DNA from: Pseudomonas sp. PB120
GTDB lineage: Bacteria; Pseudomonadota; Gammaproteobacteria; Pseudomonadales; Pseudomonadaceae
Direction: 5' to 3'
Assembly: GCF_009761815.1 (NCBI RefSeq)
Contig: NZ_RWIN01000051.1
Span: 62,001 to 126,000 of the forward strand
DNA length: 64,000 bases
The position numbers and the translations under genes were made by a program. This document shows, piece by piece, positions 1 through 8,958 of the stretch (position 1 is the stretch's first letter; every line of letters begins with the position of its first letter). The notes beneath the pieces are model-generated. The model saw nothing but the letters and a program-made list of their open reading frames with translations. It was not told where the DNA came from and ran no database searches.

Positions 1-1276
1 CGGCACCCGCGATAATCACACCCAGATCGAGGACTCGAATCCCTTCCAGTGGGCGACGCTTGAAGGTTGAGGCAAACGAGCGTACGGGATCACCGCAGGT
101 ATGGCCTGCCAGGGCTTTCCAGACGCTATCGTCATGTTCGCCCAAGGCGGGTGCCGGTTTGCGGATGCCCGCGCGCTGGCCGTCGAATTCCAGATAACCC
201 GACGGCACACGCCCGGTCCGTCCCGGTGCTACCTGGAGGTCATCGAAGGCGCCACGGACTGCGAAATGCTCATCTTGCAGCACTTGGGCCGGCGTGGCGA
301 CGATGGCCAGTGGGACACCTCGGCGCTGGCCTTCAGCCAGCAACTCGACTGCGGTTGATTGGCTGAACAGCTTGCCAATCAGTGCATTGATCTCTTGAGC
401 CACGGCCATACGCTTGGCGATGTTGGCATACATCGGGTCGCGGAAGGGGTGCTCATCGCCCAACCAGTCGCACATACCCTGCCATTGGCGGGGATTGAGC
501 ACGCAAAGGCGCATGTATCCATCCCGACAGGCGACAATCGGATAAAGCGGCACGGCGGGTGGTCGACCATGGGGAGTGGAGTCCAGGGCCGACTTACCGG
601 CAGCGGCACTACCGGTCACACCCATCCCCGGGTCCATCAGCTGTGCAATGGCCTCATGAATTGAAAAATCCAGATGGTCGCCAACACCGGCCTGCAAACG
701 TTGCCAGTGGCCCAACAATGCAACCCAACTTGCCTGGATGGCCGCGGACTCCCAGCACAGTTTGCCCGGTGGCAACAACGGCGAGTGACCGGGTTTACCC
801 GAACGGCAGAGAACGCCGCCCATGGCGGTGTGCACGGCGTGTGAGGCTTTGAAATCGCGGTAAGGGCCAGTGAGGCCAAAATCGCTGATCGACAGTTGCA
901 GCAAGTCAGGCTTGTGCTCGCGTAATGCTTCGAAGCCCAAACCCAGAGCCTCCAGTACTCCCGGTCCCTTGCCGTCGATCAGCAGATCGGCATGTTCGAG
1001 CAGGCGCTTGAAGTCTTCACGCCCTGCATTGTCCTGTAGGTCAATGACCACGCTTTGCTTGTTAGCGTGGTGGGTGACGAAGTAAAGGCTGACATCATCA
1101 AGCAGTGGTTCGCAGGCGCGAGAGGCGTCACCCTGGGGCGGTTCGACCAGAATCACCTGAGCACCGAAGTCGGCGAGCACACGCGCAGCCATATCGGTTT
1201 TGCCGTTGGCCAGTTCGATAACTCGCATGCCATCCAGGGGCAGCGCTGAAAGGGCGATTGTCTCGTCTTGGCGCAT
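1..1276 (-). CDS. CaiB/BaiF family III CoA-transferase, tandem-domain, 3' end cut by window edge
   Basis: The frame stays open from the ATG at 1276 to the left edge, about 425 codons, so the C-terminus lies outside the window. Translation begins MRQDETIALSALPLDGMRVI, then ELANGKTDMAARVLADFGAQ, the usual N-terminal fold of family III CoA-transferases. A conserved block with ISDFGLTGPY follows around residue 130, and SIHEAIAQLMDPG further on. Near residue 410 a second copy of the N-terminal motif appears (LEGIRVLDLGVIIAGA), so this is the long two-domain form of about 800 residues rather than the usual 400-residue enzyme. Family members move CoA between acyl-CoAs and carboxylates. An AGAGGA ribosome site precedes the ATG. 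It has its own copy of the island operator at 1322-1340. Substrate unknown. Confidence 0.88.
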   Translation of the reverse strand, partial: MRQDETIALSALPLDGMRVIELANGKTDMAARVLADFGAQVILVEPPQGDASRACEPLLDDVSLYFVTHHANKQSVVIDLQDNAGREDFKRLLEHADLLIDGKGPGVLEALGLGFEALREHKPDLLQLSISDFGLTGPYRDFKASHAVHTAMGGVLCRSGKPGHSPLLPPGKLCWESAAIQASWVALLGHWQRLQAGVGDHLDFSIHEAIAQLMDPGMGVTGSAAAGKSALDSTPHGRPPAVPLYPIVACRDGYMRLCVLNPRQWQGMCDWLGDEHPFRDPMYANIAKRMAVAQEINALIGKLFSQSTAVELLAEGQRRGVPLAIVATPAQVLQDEHFAVRGAFDDLQVAPGRTGRVPSGYLEFDGQRAGIRKPAPALGEHDDSVWKALAGHTCGDPVRSFASTFKRRPLEGIRVLDLGVIIAGA

Positions 1277-1321
1277 GGGTTCGATCCTCTTGGGTTAAAC
1301 CGTTATTATTGTGATGAGGCT

Positions 1322-1340
1322 TTAATCATATATATCATTG
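1322..1340. promoter_or_regulatory. Candidate island operator, type copy
   Basis: TTAATCATATATATCATTG lies 46 bp upstream of the CoA-transferase start. It is nearly palindromic around the ATATATAT core. I use it as the reference form because close variants occur before many other operons here. Binding protein inferred: the GntR/FCD paralogues at 48552 and 53891. Confidence 0.6.
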
Positions 1341-1385
1341 TAATAGCTGCGCGGCAATGCTGTGTTGGCCATTGCCGCGCCAGGA

Positions 1386-2522
1386 TCAGGCGCTCAAAAC
1401 CCGTCGGGTTTCTTCTGCCACTTGCTGGGGGGTGATGCCGAACATCCGGGCGGCGTTCAATCCGAGCAGGGCTGCCTTGTCTTCCTCACTCAACTCGGGC
1501 ACTTGCTCAAACATCCCGGCCACCAGCTCGCGCGAGTAAGGGAAGGTTCCCTCGCTGTGCGGGTAGTCGGTGGCGAACAGGAAGTTGCCAATGCCCAGGC
1601 CTTTGATGGTGAGCAGGCATCCCAGGTCGTTCTGGAATGAGCAGTGCACCTGGTCGCGGACAATCTGGCTAGGTTTGCGGCTAAGCTTGGGATGAATGGA
1701 AGGCGCATGACCCTCATAGACTTCGTCCATCCGCTCCGCCAGCCCCAGCAGCCAGCCGGCACCGGCTTCGACAAACAGAATGTGCGCGTCAGGGTTACGG
1801 TCCAGAATACCGCCGCCGATCAGTGCGGCAATCACGTCGACCGCATCGTTCATCTGCCGGGCATAGTTGAACAGGGCAGCGCCGGGGCCGCGAATGGCGC
1901 GCAGATTGACGTTACCAGTGCCGGTGTGGAACACCATCGGCACTTTGGCTTCAGCGCATAGCGCAACGAAAGTATCCCAGGCCGGATCGTTGTAACGGGG
2001 GGCGGAGTCCAGCCCGGCAGGGGGCATCATGACTGCACGGAAACCTTTGGCGATCACCCGTTTGAGCTCTTCGATACCGTCTTCGATGTTCACCAGCGGG
2101 ATAATCGCTGCAGGTATGAGCTTGGAGCGAATACCTTCGAGGTAATCCCAGGCCCAGTCGTTGTAGAGACGGCAGGCTTCTCGTGAGGCATCACGGTCAG
2201 GAATGCGTGAGACCAGCAACCCCAGGCTTGGGAAAACGAGCTCCGCATCGACACCATCGCGTTCCATGTCGGCAAAACGCAACTTGAGATCACGTGCGCC
2301 GAGGCGACGTACATCCAGATCGTCAGAGTCGCCGACCTTATGGGTGTGGAAGTCCACCGGGATCTTGAAAATAACGTTGTTACCGAGCTTGTTCAAACGC
2401 ATGCGTTTGTCGTCGATTTCGACGTTGGGAGCCCAGTGCTGGAGGTTGGCTGGCAGGCCCTTGGTGAACAGATCAGGCGGCTCGACGATATGGGCATCGC
2501 AGCTAAAAACAAAAGGACGCAT
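1386..2522 (-). CDS. Amidohydrolase-2 family metal-dependent hydrolase (COG2159 type)
   Basis: 378 residues, the normal length for this TIM-barrel family. The N-terminus carries the metal-site motif FSCDAHIVEP (D-x-H-x-x-E variant of the HxH signature). HTGTGN lies in the middle (about residue 200) and FATDYPHSEGTFPYSRE near residue 320, where the Asp is the expected metal/catalytic residue. A GAGGA ribosome site precedes the ATG. It follows an ACAD pair, so a C-C or C-N hydrolytic or decarboxylating step on an acyl intermediate is plausible. It is a clear paralogue of the gene at 8959-10044: LDRNP, GLAERMDEVY versus ALAERMDEVY, and DYPHxEGTFP are shared. Reaction not predictable; family is certain. 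Confidence 0.85.
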   Translation of the reverse strand: MRPFVFSCDAHIVEPPDLFTKGLPANLQHWAPNVEIDDKRMRLNKLGNNVIFKIPVDFHTHKVGDSDDLDVRRLGARDLKLRFADMERDGVDAELVFPSLGLLVSRIPDRDASREACRLYNDWAWDYLEGIRSKLIPAAIIPLVNIEDGIEELKRVIAKGFRAVMMPPAGLDSAPRYNDPAWDTFVALCAEAKVPMVFHTGTGNVNLRAIRGPGAALFNYARQMNDAVDVIAALIGGGILDRNPDAHILFVEAGAGWLLGLAERMDEVYEGHAPSIHPKLSRKPSQIVRDQVHCSFQNDLGCLLTIKGLGIGNFLFATDYPHSEGTFPYSRELVAGMFEQVPELSEEDKAALLGLNAARMFGITPQQVAEETRRVLSA

Positions 2523-2569
2523 CTTTAAATTCCTCGTGAAAGTTTAAAAGGCTTTCGTTATTTGCACGA

Positions 2570-3646
2570 TCAGGCCAATTCGCGTCTTAGTTGTGTGGCA
2601 CTGCCTAACCAGGCGGAGCCGAACATCGCGCGTTTGAGATAAAGGTGAAGGTCGGCTTCCCAGGTGTAACCAAAGCCACCATGCAATTCGATGGTGCGTC
2701 TGGCGGTGCGCAGATAGGCGTCGCTCAGATGCGCCTTGGCCAATGCGGCATGACGGCTGAAGCCGGGGTCCTGGTTGGCTGTCGTTTGTGCGGCATGCCA
2801 GCACAATGGTCGATTGGGTTCGCCTTCGAGGGCGATGTCGGCAATCTGATGTTTGACCGCCTGGAACTGGCCGATCTGAACGCCAAACTGCTCGCGAACT
2901 TGCGCGTACTCAACCGCCAACTCGACACAGCGAATGGTCCCGCCGCAGGCATCTGCAGCCACAAGCGCGCGGCCAGCGGCCAGCAGGCCCGCGGCGTGTT
3001 CGATACCACCGGGTAACGGCTCGACCTGCGCTTGATCAATATCGATCTCCGCGAGAAAAGCGGCGGGATCAATGCATGGGGTGTCTCGGCGGATGACACC
3101 GTCGGTATCGGGTGTCACCAGACCCAGCCCACCACCGGCGGTGCCGACCACAATCAGCGTCGGGGCGTTGTGGCCGGGAACAGGTACAAAGCGCAGGGTG
3201 TGTTGGCCAGCGGTTTCAGGATCGGCTTGCCAGCCAGCCGGCTGCCAGGCTGGTGTTTCCGCGTGCAGGGCCACGGTGCCAATCAGCGAACCATCAGCCA
3301 GGCCGGGTAGCCATTTCGCCTTCTGTTCAGGGTCGCCGGCGCGGGCAATAGCCAAACAAGCCAGTTGATGGCCGATGAAGGGCAGGGGGGCTGCAGCAGC
3401 ACCCAGGGTTTCCCCGATCAGTGCCGCATCGAACAGGTCTAGACCGATGCCACCGTACTCTTCGGGCACCAGCAAACCGGCGAAGCCCAACTCCGCAAAA
3501 CCCTGCCAGAGGTTCGCAAGAGACTCTTGCCATCCATCGCTACGATCAGCGATGCGGTGCAACAAAGCAGAGTTCGCATGGGTGGCGAGAAACTTCTGTG
3601 CGGTTTCTTGAAAAGCGAGTTGATCTTCGTTGAGCAGATAATTCAT
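2570..3646 (-). CDS. Acyl-CoA dehydrogenase, small-subunit type (pair 1)
   Basis: About 358 residues. I take the ATG at 3646 (MNYLLNEDQLAFQETAQKFL), 14 bp after the upstream ACAD stop. A longer open frame to 3784 only overlaps that gene and does not look like ACAD. EYGGIGLDLFDAALIGETLG and the C-terminal ELHGGFGYTWEADLHLYLKR are typical of the shorter member of heteromeric ACADs. The canonical YEGT catalytic block is absent. With the gene at 3661-4845 it probably forms an alpha2beta2 flavoprotein that introduces the 2,3-double bond into an acyl-CoA. That assembly is known for steroid-degrading ACADs and is inferred here. The ribosome site is weak, suggesting translational coupling. Confidence 0.85.
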   Translation of the reverse strand: MNYLLNEDQLAFQETAQKFLATHANSALLHRIADRSDGWQESLANLWQGFAELGFAGLLVPEEYGGIGLDLFDAALIGETLGAAAAPLPFIGHQLACLAIARAGDPEQKAKWLPGLADGSLIGTVALHAETPAWQPAGWQADPETAGQHTLRFVPVPGHNAPTLIVVGTAGGGLGLVTPDTDGVIRRDTPCIDPAAFLAEIDIDQAQVEPLPGGIEHAAGLLAAGRALVAADACGGTIRCVELAVEYAQVREQFGVQIGQFQAVKHQIADIALEGEPNRPLCWHAAQTTANQDPGFSRHAALAKAHLSDAYLRTARRTIELHGGFGYTWEADLHLYLKRAMFGSAWLGSATQLRRELA

Positions 3647-3660
3647 GGCGAGGGCTGCCT

Positions 3661-4845
3661 TCAAGAAGTCGCGACGTTGTCTCGGGGTAACCCCAGACCG
3701 CGTTCGGCAATGACGTTGCGCTGAATGTTGGAGGTGCCGCCAGCGATGGCCATACCCAGTGAGCCCAGGTATTGGTTGAGCCACTTTTCCGGGCCTGCTT
3801 CGGCTTCGCGGCCAAAGGGCGACAGCATGAAATCGTTGCCGAGGATGTCTCGGGCGATATCCGCCACCTCGGCAGCAATGCGCGTGACGATCAGCTTGTT
3901 CATCAGTGCCACGTTGCCGGGCTCTTGCTTGGCCAGACGTAGCGCGAACTGACGCTGCATGTTGTGAAAGTGCGCGCTGACCATCCCCTCCAATTGAATC
4001 AAACGATCGCGTACACGCGGATCATCAATGGCCGGACGCCCATCAAGCTGGCAACGCTGGGCGAGTTCGACGAGTTTGCGATGCAGGGTGACGGAAGTCT
4101 CGGCAGCACCCATGAATCCCGAGCGTTCGGCCGACAGGGTGGTCTTGGAAACTTTCCAGCCTTCCCCGCGGGCACCGACAATCCAGGTAGCGGGCGTGCG
4201 TGCGCCGTCGAAAAAGACTTCGCTGAACTCTTCACTGCCATTGATCTGTCGCAGCGGGCGGATTGTGATCCCCGGCTGGCGCAAGTCCACCAGCAGGTAG
4301 GAAATACCGGCGTGCTTGGATGCTTGAGGCTCGGTGCGAACCAGCATGAACATGAAGTGCGCCTTGTCCGCACCCGAGCTCCAGATCTTTTGCCCGTCGA
4401 TGATCCATTCGTCACCTTCCAGGCGCGCTCGAGTTCGGATGGACGCCAGATCCGAGCCTGAGTTCGGTTCGCTGTAGCCCTGAGCCCAGCGAATTTCACC
4501 GCTCAGGGTCGGCGCAATGAACCGCTCTTTCTGCCAGGGTTCGGCGCAACCGAGCAAGGTGGGCACCAGCATGCCGTAGCCGACACCAGGCACTTCCATA
4601 GGGGCCCGAACGCGATTGAACTCTTCCTGGATTATCTGTGCCCGAGCCAGGTCCGGCGCTTGCTCCGATCCTCCATAGGCCTTGGGCACATTGCGGTACA
4701 GGTAGCCACGTTCAACAGCTGCTTGTCGAAACAGTCCTTTGTCGGAGGTTTTAGGCTGCCAGTTTGCGCCGAGGAAGTCGGCGACTTCCTGGCGAAAGGC
4801 ACTTAAGGCCTCGACATTCGCGAAGTGCTCGCTGGCGCTGCTCAT
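3661..4845 (-). CDS. Acyl-CoA dehydrogenase, large-subunit type (pair 1)
   Basis: 394 residues from the ATG at 4845, which overlaps the upstream MaoC stop as ATGA; an in-frame start 10 codons upstream is less likely. The FAD/substrate block WAQGYSEPNSGSDLASIRTR and DEWIIDGQKIWSSGADKAHF are standard ACAD motifs. Near the C-terminus AGGTSNIQRNVIAERGLGLP replaces the canonical YEGT, so Gly stands where single-chain ACADs carry the catalytic Glu. This fits heteromeric ACADs in which the partner completes the site. It is translationally coupled to MaoC and followed at once by its small partner. Confidence 0.87.
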   Translation of the reverse strand: MSSASEHFANVEALSAFRQEVADFLGANWQPKTSDKGLFRQAAVERGYLYRNVPKAYGGSEQAPDLARAQIIQEEFNRVRAPMEVPGVGYGMLVPTLLGCAEPWQKERFIAPTLSGEIRWAQGYSEPNSGSDLASIRTRARLEGDEWIIDGQKIWSSGADKAHFMFMLVRTEPQASKHAGISYLLVDLRQPGITIRPLRQINGSEEFSEVFFDGARTPATWIVGARGEGWKVSKTTLSAERSGFMGAAETSVTLHRKLVELAQRCQLDGRPAIDDPRVRDRLIQLEGMVSAHFHNMQRQFALRLAKQEPGNVALMNKLIVTRIAAEVADIARDILGNDFMLSPFGREAEAGPEKWLNQYLGSLGMAIAGGTSNIQRNVIAERGLGLPRDNVATS

Positions 4846-6128
4846 TTGTTTTGTTTCCCGGCAGACAACTCCCAATGCCGCGCCATCATTCGTGCTGCGC
4901 GAACTTTAAGGTCGGTAGGTGGCTCAGGCAGCACAAGCGCGCCCTGGGTACGAGAAGGCAGGGCCACCACGGCATCGCAAAGCACAGTGTCCTCACCACG
5001 CTGGTTAACCATTTTCAGCTTGACGTCCACCAGGAAAAGACCGTTTTCCTCGCGCTTGCCAACGACTTCACCCGAGATGAACTGGGTGTCACCCATGTAG
5101 TTGAACTTGCGGATCTCATCGTATTGCTTGTAGACCCAGCCGCCGTCACCCACCCAGTCGGTCAGATAGCGGAACAGGTAATTTTCACGCATGACGCCAT
5201 AGTCGTACGCCATCGGGTTGCCAATGGCTTTGGCCCAGTCGCTGTCCCAATGCAGGCGCTGAGCGACATCTGGAATACCCTGGGCATTTTTCACGTAGAA
5301 CGGCGCGATACGCTTGCGGTTTTGATTCCACATACGACCGGTACGCAGCCCGTAAGGCACCCAACCGTAGCCGCCGCCATGGAAGTTCACGACGTCGGTC
5401 ACGGTCAAAGGACCGCTTGCGCCGCCGGGCAGTGCATCACCGACATTCAGGTCATCAAAGTACAACGGCGTGGCACCGCGGGATGTTTCGGCGCTATAGA
5501 TCTCGTCGATACGCGCCAGATCTTCGTCGCTGTACTGCGCCGGACTGATGTCTTTGTATTTGCCGGTCTCGCGCGCTTTTTTACGTTCGGTAAGGATTGC
5601 CCGATAGCGATACACCGAGACCACTTCACCGCGCTGGTTAACCTTGATCTGGCTGTTGAATCGAGTCACCGAACGCCCGGCGAACTCTGATTGTTTGACC
5701 TCAAGACCGTCTTCACCACCAAAGCTATAGAGGGTATCCCCTGGGAAAATGGGCCGGTAGAACGTCCATTCACCACCCGAGATGAACATGTGGATGCCAC
5801 GGAACAGGCTTTTGGTGTTGGCCTTCAGCTCTGCATTCATCGGGTCACCCAGCATTGGGCGGTTGATAACGCCGGCCATCATCGACGGCGCAATGACCGA
5901 GCCCCAACGGGTGCCCGCGGCATATTCAGGGTTGCAGAACAGCGGGTTGTCACTGCCGCAGGCATAGGCGAAAGAGCGAATATTGTCGACTGTGGCGGTG
6001 CCAATCTGTTCCTGATCACGGCTGGCCATGTCTACGCCGAGCAACAGGTGGGCGCGTTCGATGTCGTGGTCGGTCAGCTCGTAGGCAGTGGCTTTCTTGA
6101 AATCTTCAGTCAGGGCTTGATCGGTCAT
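4842..6128 (-). CDS. MaoC-like acyl-CoA dehydratase, two hot-dog domains
   Basis: 428 residues, consistent with a fused FAS1-like N-terminal dehydratase domain and a C-terminal MaoC domain. The N-terminal half holds the hydratase-like loop CGSDNPLFCNPEYA (around residue 58), close to the family form GDxNPLYxDPxYA. The C-terminal half contains NYLFRYLTDWVGDGGW and a long hot-dog strand region. GGAGA precedes the ATG at 6128. The expected role is hydration of the enoyl-CoA made by the ACAD pair encoded just downstream, with which it is ATGA-coupled. The exact acyl chain is unknown. Confidence 0.82.
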   Translation of the reverse strand: MTDQALTEDFKKATAYELTDHDIERAHLLLGVDMASRDQEQIGTATVDNIRSFAYACGSDNPLFCNPEYAAGTRWGSVIAPSMMAGVINRPMLGDPMNAELKANTKSLFRGIHMFISGGEWTFYRPIFPGDTLYSFGGEDGLEVKQSEFAGRSVTRFNSQIKVNQRGEVVSVYRYRAILTERKKARETGKYKDISPAQYSDEDLARIDEIYSAETSRGATPLYFDDLNVGDALPGGASGPLTVTDVVNFHGGGYGWVPYGLRTGRMWNQNRKRIAPFYVKNAQGIPDVAQRLHWDSDWAKAIGNPMAYDYGVMRENYLFRYLTDWVGDGGWVYKQYDEIRKFNYMGDTQFISGEVVGKREENGLFLVDVKLKMVNQRGEDTVLCDAVVALPSRTQGALVLPEPPTDLKVRAARMMARHWELSAGKQNK

Positions 6129-6164
6129 GATGTCTCCGTGACAAACGAATAATGAGTTAAGGGC

Positions 6165-6995
6165 TTAGCTGCCGGTGAACTGCGGGTCGCGACGTTCCAT
6201 GAACGCCTTGACCGCCTCTTTGTGGTCGTTGGTTTGCGCCGAAAGCACGTTCAGCGTGGCTTCCAGATCGAGTGAAGCCGGCAAGGGCATTTCCAGCGCG
6301 GCGTTCAGGTTCTGTTTCATGTAGCGTTGAATGATCGGCGAGCCACTCGCCAGGCGTGCAGCGAGGTCTGCGGTGGCTGCTTCCAGGTGATCGTCGGCGA
6401 CCACCTGGCTCGCCAGGCCTATGCGCAACGCCTCTTCGGCCTTCAGTCGGTCACCAAGAAACATCAGCTCGCGGGTCTTGGCAGTCCCCAACAAGCGAGT
6501 GAGGAAATAACTGACGCCGTAGTCACCCGACAGACCCGCCTTGGCAAAACCCGTCATGAAGCTGGCGTTATCCGAGACCACGCGGAAGTCGCAGGCGGCA
6601 GCAATAGCCATTCCCACCGAAACGGTTGCACCACGAATCATGGCGATGGTTGGTTTGGGCATTTCGAACAACAAACGGGTGGCGTCCATGTTGCGCCGCA
6701 ACCAGTCAATACGCGTTGCCAGACTGTCTGGGGCACGCGGGCGTGCCGGCGCTACAGCCGCTTCCGGGCTTTTCTCTGCCGACTTGCCGCCACCCAGGTC
6801 TCCACCCGCACAGAACCCTCGGCCCGCTCCGGTGATCACGACAACGCGCGCTTCGGGATTGGCCGCAGCGTCCTTGATGGCATCAGCGAATGCTCGCATC
6901 AACGCTGGATTGAATGCATTCAAGCGCTCGGGACGATTGAACGTCAGCGTTAGAACGCCGTTGTCCAGATGGCTCAGTAACACTGATTCAGACAT
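6165..6995 (-). CDS. Enoyl-CoA hydratase/isomerase (crotonase) family protein
   Basis: 276 residues from the ATG at 6995 (MSESVLLSHLDNGVLTLTFN), which has an AGGAG site 4-8 bases upstream. An alternative ATG at 7022 overlaps the ligase stop but lacks a comparable site. RGFCAGGDLGG is the oxyanion-hole loop. At the second active-site position it reads GLSGDYGVSYFLTRLLG, with Asp where classical hydratases carry PE. This resembles PaaG-like or isomerase-type crotonases, so hydration is not assured. It sits between the ligase and the MaoC dehydratase in one operon. Confidence 0.85.
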   Translation of the reverse strand: MSESVLLSHLDNGVLTLTFNRPERLNAFNPALMRAFADAIKDAAANPEARVVVITGAGRGFCAGGDLGGGKSAEKSPEAAVAPARPRAPDSLATRIDWLRRNMDATRLLFEMPKPTIAMIRGATVSVGMAIAAACDFRVVSDNASFMTGFAKAGLSGDYGVSYFLTRLLGTAKTRELMFLGDRLKAEEALRIGLASQVVADDHLEAATADLAARLASGSPIIQRYMKQNLNAALEMPLPASLDLEATLNVLSAQTNDHKEAVKAFMERRDPQFTGS

Positions 6996-7018
6996 GCGAG
7001 GCTCCTGTTCCAGACTGT

Positions 7019-8557
7019 TCATTGCGCCACCGAGGTGGGGGGAGTTTCGGCTTGCGCATCGAACAGCTGTCGAACTTCGTACTGGCTGATTTTCAGTGAC
7101 GGAGTGCGAGGCAGCCTGTCGACGGCCTGCCATTTGACGGGCACCTGATAGGCCACCAACTTGTTGCGTGCGAAAGCAACGAGATCTTTTTCGTCCAGGG
7201 TGGCACCTGGCTCCAATTCAAAGGCAGCAACGGGTACGGCGCCGAGGCGTTGGTCGGGCATACCAACGATGCATATTTCCTTGATTGCCGGATGCTCGCG
7301 CAGGATCTGCTCGACATCGCGGGGCAGTACTTTGAAACCGCCACGAATAATGGCGGAATCGACCCTGCCGCGAATAAAGAGAAAACCGTCGTCGTCTATC
7401 TCGGCGAGGTCTGTGGTGCGAACCCACTGTCCCGTCCCTACCTGTGCGGAGCGCACTTCCAGCAGGCCGACGATGTTATTTCCCAACGGCGTACTGGTCT
7501 CAGGATCGATGACTCGCAGCTCGCAACCTGGCTGTGGTCGGCCAACCGATCCACGTTTATCAGCGGAATAGCGTTGATGGTCGCGCAAGCTCCAGCCGGC
7601 TACGGCACCCGCAAACTCGGTAGCTCCATAGGCATCGAGCAAGGGAATGTCATAGATGGCTTCAAAGGCTTGCTGCAACTCGGGATCAAGCGGTGCGCTT
7701 CCGGTGCGTATGGCCAGCAGACTATCGATTGATTCCTTGGGGACTTGTGCATCAAGAATCATGCGAATGGCAGTCGGTGGTAGCGACACCAGTTTAGGGC
7801 GATATTTCGATACGGCTCGCGTCCACTCTATGACCGAGAACTTCTCAAGAATGACGATTGAGCGACCGGCGATGATGGCTGCAACGGCTGCATACATGCC
7901 GCCAATGTGCACCAGGGGAATGCAAAGCATCGCGGGCGATGTCTTCAGCTCTGCTTTTCCGGATGCGTTTTTCTTATTTTCATAATGGGCAGCATCAAGC
8001 AATGAATGCTCGAAATTGGAATAAGGCAGTGCGATGCGCTTGGCAGGACCTGTGGTGCCGCTGGACAACATCATGATGGCGATCCCTGTCTGAGAGGGGG
8101 CGCTGATCCGTTCAGGGGCGACAACAATCTCCGGCAAGGCCTGGACCGTCAGTTCGGCTCGGGAGCTAATGCTCAAGGCCAGGCAGCCCTTGTCCGCCAC
8201 CGCTTGGCGAATCGCAGACGACTCCCAGTCCTGTTCGTCGGCGATGACGGCATCTACCTGCACCGCCGCCAGATCGCTGGCAATTTTATCGGCCGACTGG
8301 AAAGGATTGAGGGTTACTACGCATCGGCGGGTAGCCAATACCTGCAACAGCATGGCCACTGCAGCCGGCTGGTTGCGCAACAAGATACCGACCGAAGCCC
8401 CTTCACCGAGACCGGCAGTGGCCAGCAGGGTTTCGCCCCGCTGCATGATCGAAGCCACGTCGCCCCAGCTGTACCACCGCTCCTGATACTCCAGGGCAGA
8501 TTGGTCAGGGGCTAGCGCGAGGACACTGCGAATGCTTGATGCGAGGTCTAACGTCAT
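7019..8557 (-). CDS. Acyl-CoA synthetase (AMP-forming, class I adenylate-forming enzyme)
   Basis: 512 residues with all core motifs: the A3 P-loop MLSSGTTGPAKR (about residue 180), A5 DAYGATEFAG, A7/A8 RTTDLAEIDDDGFLFIRGR with the hinge, and the A10 lysine in PSLKISQ (K489). It should activate a carboxylic acid as the acyl-AMP and transfer it to CoA. As first gene of the minus-strand operon 8557 to 2570 it probably supplies the acyl-CoA for the downstream ACAD/MaoC/crotonase set. Its promoter region carries the operator copy at 8629-8647. Confidence 0.9.
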   Translation of the reverse strand: MTLDLASSIRSVLALAPDQSALEYQERWYSWGDVASIMQRGETLLATAGLGEGASVGILLRNQPAAVAMLLQVLATRRCVVTLNPFQSADKIASDLAAVQVDAVIADEQDWESSAIRQAVADKGCLALSISSRAELTVQALPEIVVAPERISAPSQTGIAIMMLSSGTTGPAKRIALPYSNFEHSLLDAAHYENKKNASGKAELKTSPAMLCIPLVHIGGMYAAVAAIIAGRSIVILEKFSVIEWTRAVSKYRPKLVSLPPTAIRMILDAQVPKESIDSLLAIRTGSAPLDPELQQAFEAIYDIPLLDAYGATEFAGAVAGWSLRDHQRYSADKRGSVGRPQPGCELRVIDPETSTPLGNNIVGLLEVRSAQVGTGQWVRTTDLAEIDDDGFLFIRGRVDSAIIRGGFKVLPRDVEQILREHPAIKEICIVGMPDQRLGAVPVAAFELEPGATLDEKDLVAFARNKLVAYQVPVKWQAVDRLPRTPSLKISQYEVRQLFDAQAETPPTSVAQ

Positions 8558-8628
8558 GGTGGGCTCTCGTCACTGATTTCCATTGCTTGCCGGATTGAGG
8601 GCAAGATGTCGCGATGAAATTATCGTAT

Positions 8629-8647
8629 CAATGAGCTGTATGATTAA
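8629..8647. promoter_or_regulatory. Candidate island operator (ligase/amidohydrolase divergent region)
   Basis: The minus strand reads TTAATCATACAGCTCATTG, 16 of 19 matching the copy at 1322. It lies 72 bp upstream of the ligase start in the 401-bp divergent region 8558-8958. A weaker copy is visible at 8830-8848 on the amidohydrolase side. I see no credible gene in this region. Confidence 0.55.
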
Positions 8648-8958
8648 GCAAATTATTTCTTTTTGATACAGAGTGCATGATTTGCGCCTGGCTCGGATAA
8701 GCCCAAGGCCGGCAACGGTTTGGTGGCAGGGAGGGAGCCTTTGGCTGGAGGTTTTGTGAGGGCGGGGTTGGCAAAATCAGAGCGGTGATGGGCGTGACCA
8801 TATAGACAGCCAAAAAAACGCATGCAATGATAATCAGCATAATGATTTATAGTTTTATTCGTTCAATCCTGTTGAGCGGGCGCTGTGAGACGGCGTGGTA
8901 AATCGTCGTTATATAAGGTGCTCGATCCGTACTGCTATAAGCGATGGAGGTTTCACCC

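Noticed and set aside
4764..5690. 308-codon open frame on the plus strand
   Set aside because: Antisense to the MaoC gene, with no ribosome site or motif.
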